The notes under the pieces: model-generated
Database searches by the model: none
Told to the model about the DNA's origin: nothing
Seen by the model: only the letters and a program-made list of their open reading frames with translations
Assembly (NCBI GenBank): GCA_900766865.1
Contig: CAAFXA010000410.1
Location: 1-5,105 of the forward strand
Direction: 5' to 3'
Source: an uncultured Akkermansia sp.
Lineage (GTDB): Bacteria; Verrucomicrobiota; Verrucomicrobiia; Verrucomicrobiales; Akkermansiaceae
Length of the DNA stretch: 5,105 nt
Part shown: positions 4,915 to 5,105 of the stretch, piece by piece
Numbering within the stretch: the first letter of the stretch is position 1
How the letters are laid out: each line of letters begins with the position of its first letter
Position numbers and translations under genes: made by a program

Positions 4915-5105
4915 TTATTCTCTGTTCTTCTGAGCCTCTTTTGCCTTCATTTGGTTGCGTTTCTGTTCTCTGGCGGCAAGGGAGAGCTGGATGGCGTTAG
5001 CAGTGTTGTGGCAGAAAACGTAGAAAACGGGGCCAATGTAGGCCAGGGGGGTAGCGTAGGGTTGGCCGGCTATGTAAAGTGTAAGGATGGTGTTCTTCTG
5101 GCCGA
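4915..5105 (-). CDS. Probable bile acid:sodium symporter-family transporter, C-terminus (partial)
   Basis: An open frame enters from the right edge and ends at TAA (4915-4917), giving the last 62 residues of a protein whose start lies outside the window. The segment opens with GQKNTILTLYIAG, continues through a hydrophobic stretch ending YIGPVFYVFCHNTAN, and closes with a charged, Lys/Glu/Gln-rich cytoplasmic-type tail of about 20 residues. The G-x-x-N-T/S...hydrophobic...G-x-x-F/Y...HN pattern is like the final helices of bile acid:sodium symporter (BASS/SBF) proteins, inner-membrane carriers driven by sodium. With only the C-terminus visible, the family call is tentative, but that this is a real membrane-protein end is well supported by the amphipathic layout. 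It is co-oriented with the serpin gene 132 bases downstream; whether they share a transcript is not clear. Confidence 0.6.
   Translation of the reverse strand, partial: GQKNTILTLYIAGQPYATPLAYIGPVFYVFCHNTANAIQLSLAAREQKRNQMKAKEAQKNRE

Noticed and set aside
1..5105. CRISPR array, tRNA or rRNA genes, transposase genes
   Set aside because: No regularly spaced direct DNA repeats, cloverleaf-like sequence, rRNA segment or transposase motif was seen on either strand.

Overview
The window looks like chromosomal DNA of a moderately GC-rich Gram-negative bacterium. The gene set is a secreted serpin, a probable bile acid:sodium symporter-type permease, a tandem Tyr-Asp repeat membrane protein, and few clear Shine-Dalgarno sequences. 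This would suit a gut member of the Verrucomicrobia/PVC group such as an Akkermansia relative, but that placement is a guess from gene content and no phylogenetic marker is present.

Layout, left to right. Positions 1-118 are the 3' end of a group II intron on the + strand. Domain V (56-87) has a CGC catalytic triad, and domain VI (91-115) has a bulged branch-point A at 112. The intron ends about 57 bases beyond the stop codon of a minus-strand gene. That gene (176-1030) is a HAD-superfamily phosphohydrolase, and it follows a stand-alone biotin protein ligase (1046-1771) at 15 bases, so the two form a probable operon. The ligase begins with GTG, and a plausible promoter lies so close that the message may be leaderless. 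A short intergenic region (1772-1873) separates this pair from a divergent + strand pair: a GNAT acetyltransferase (1874-2407) and an immediately adjacent membrane-anchored protein (2410-3639) made mostly of about nine degenerate 32-33-residue repeats. Its stop faces the stop of a minus-strand serpin (3664-4782) across 24 bases. The serpin has a signal peptide, a canonical inhibitory hinge and a strongly acidic reactive-centre loop. Upstream of the serpin, after a 132-base leader, lies the C-terminal end of a minus-strand membrane transporter (4915 to beyond 5105).

Working together: the ligase and phosphatase are probably housekeeping genes sharing a transcript, with no obvious shared pathway. 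The acetyltransferase and repeat protein are likely translationally coupled, but their joint role is unknown. The serpin is probably exported and could protect the cell against proteases that cut after acidic residues. No complete, recognisable novel system is evident. The most distinctive items are the acidic-loop serpin, the repeat protein and the intron end.
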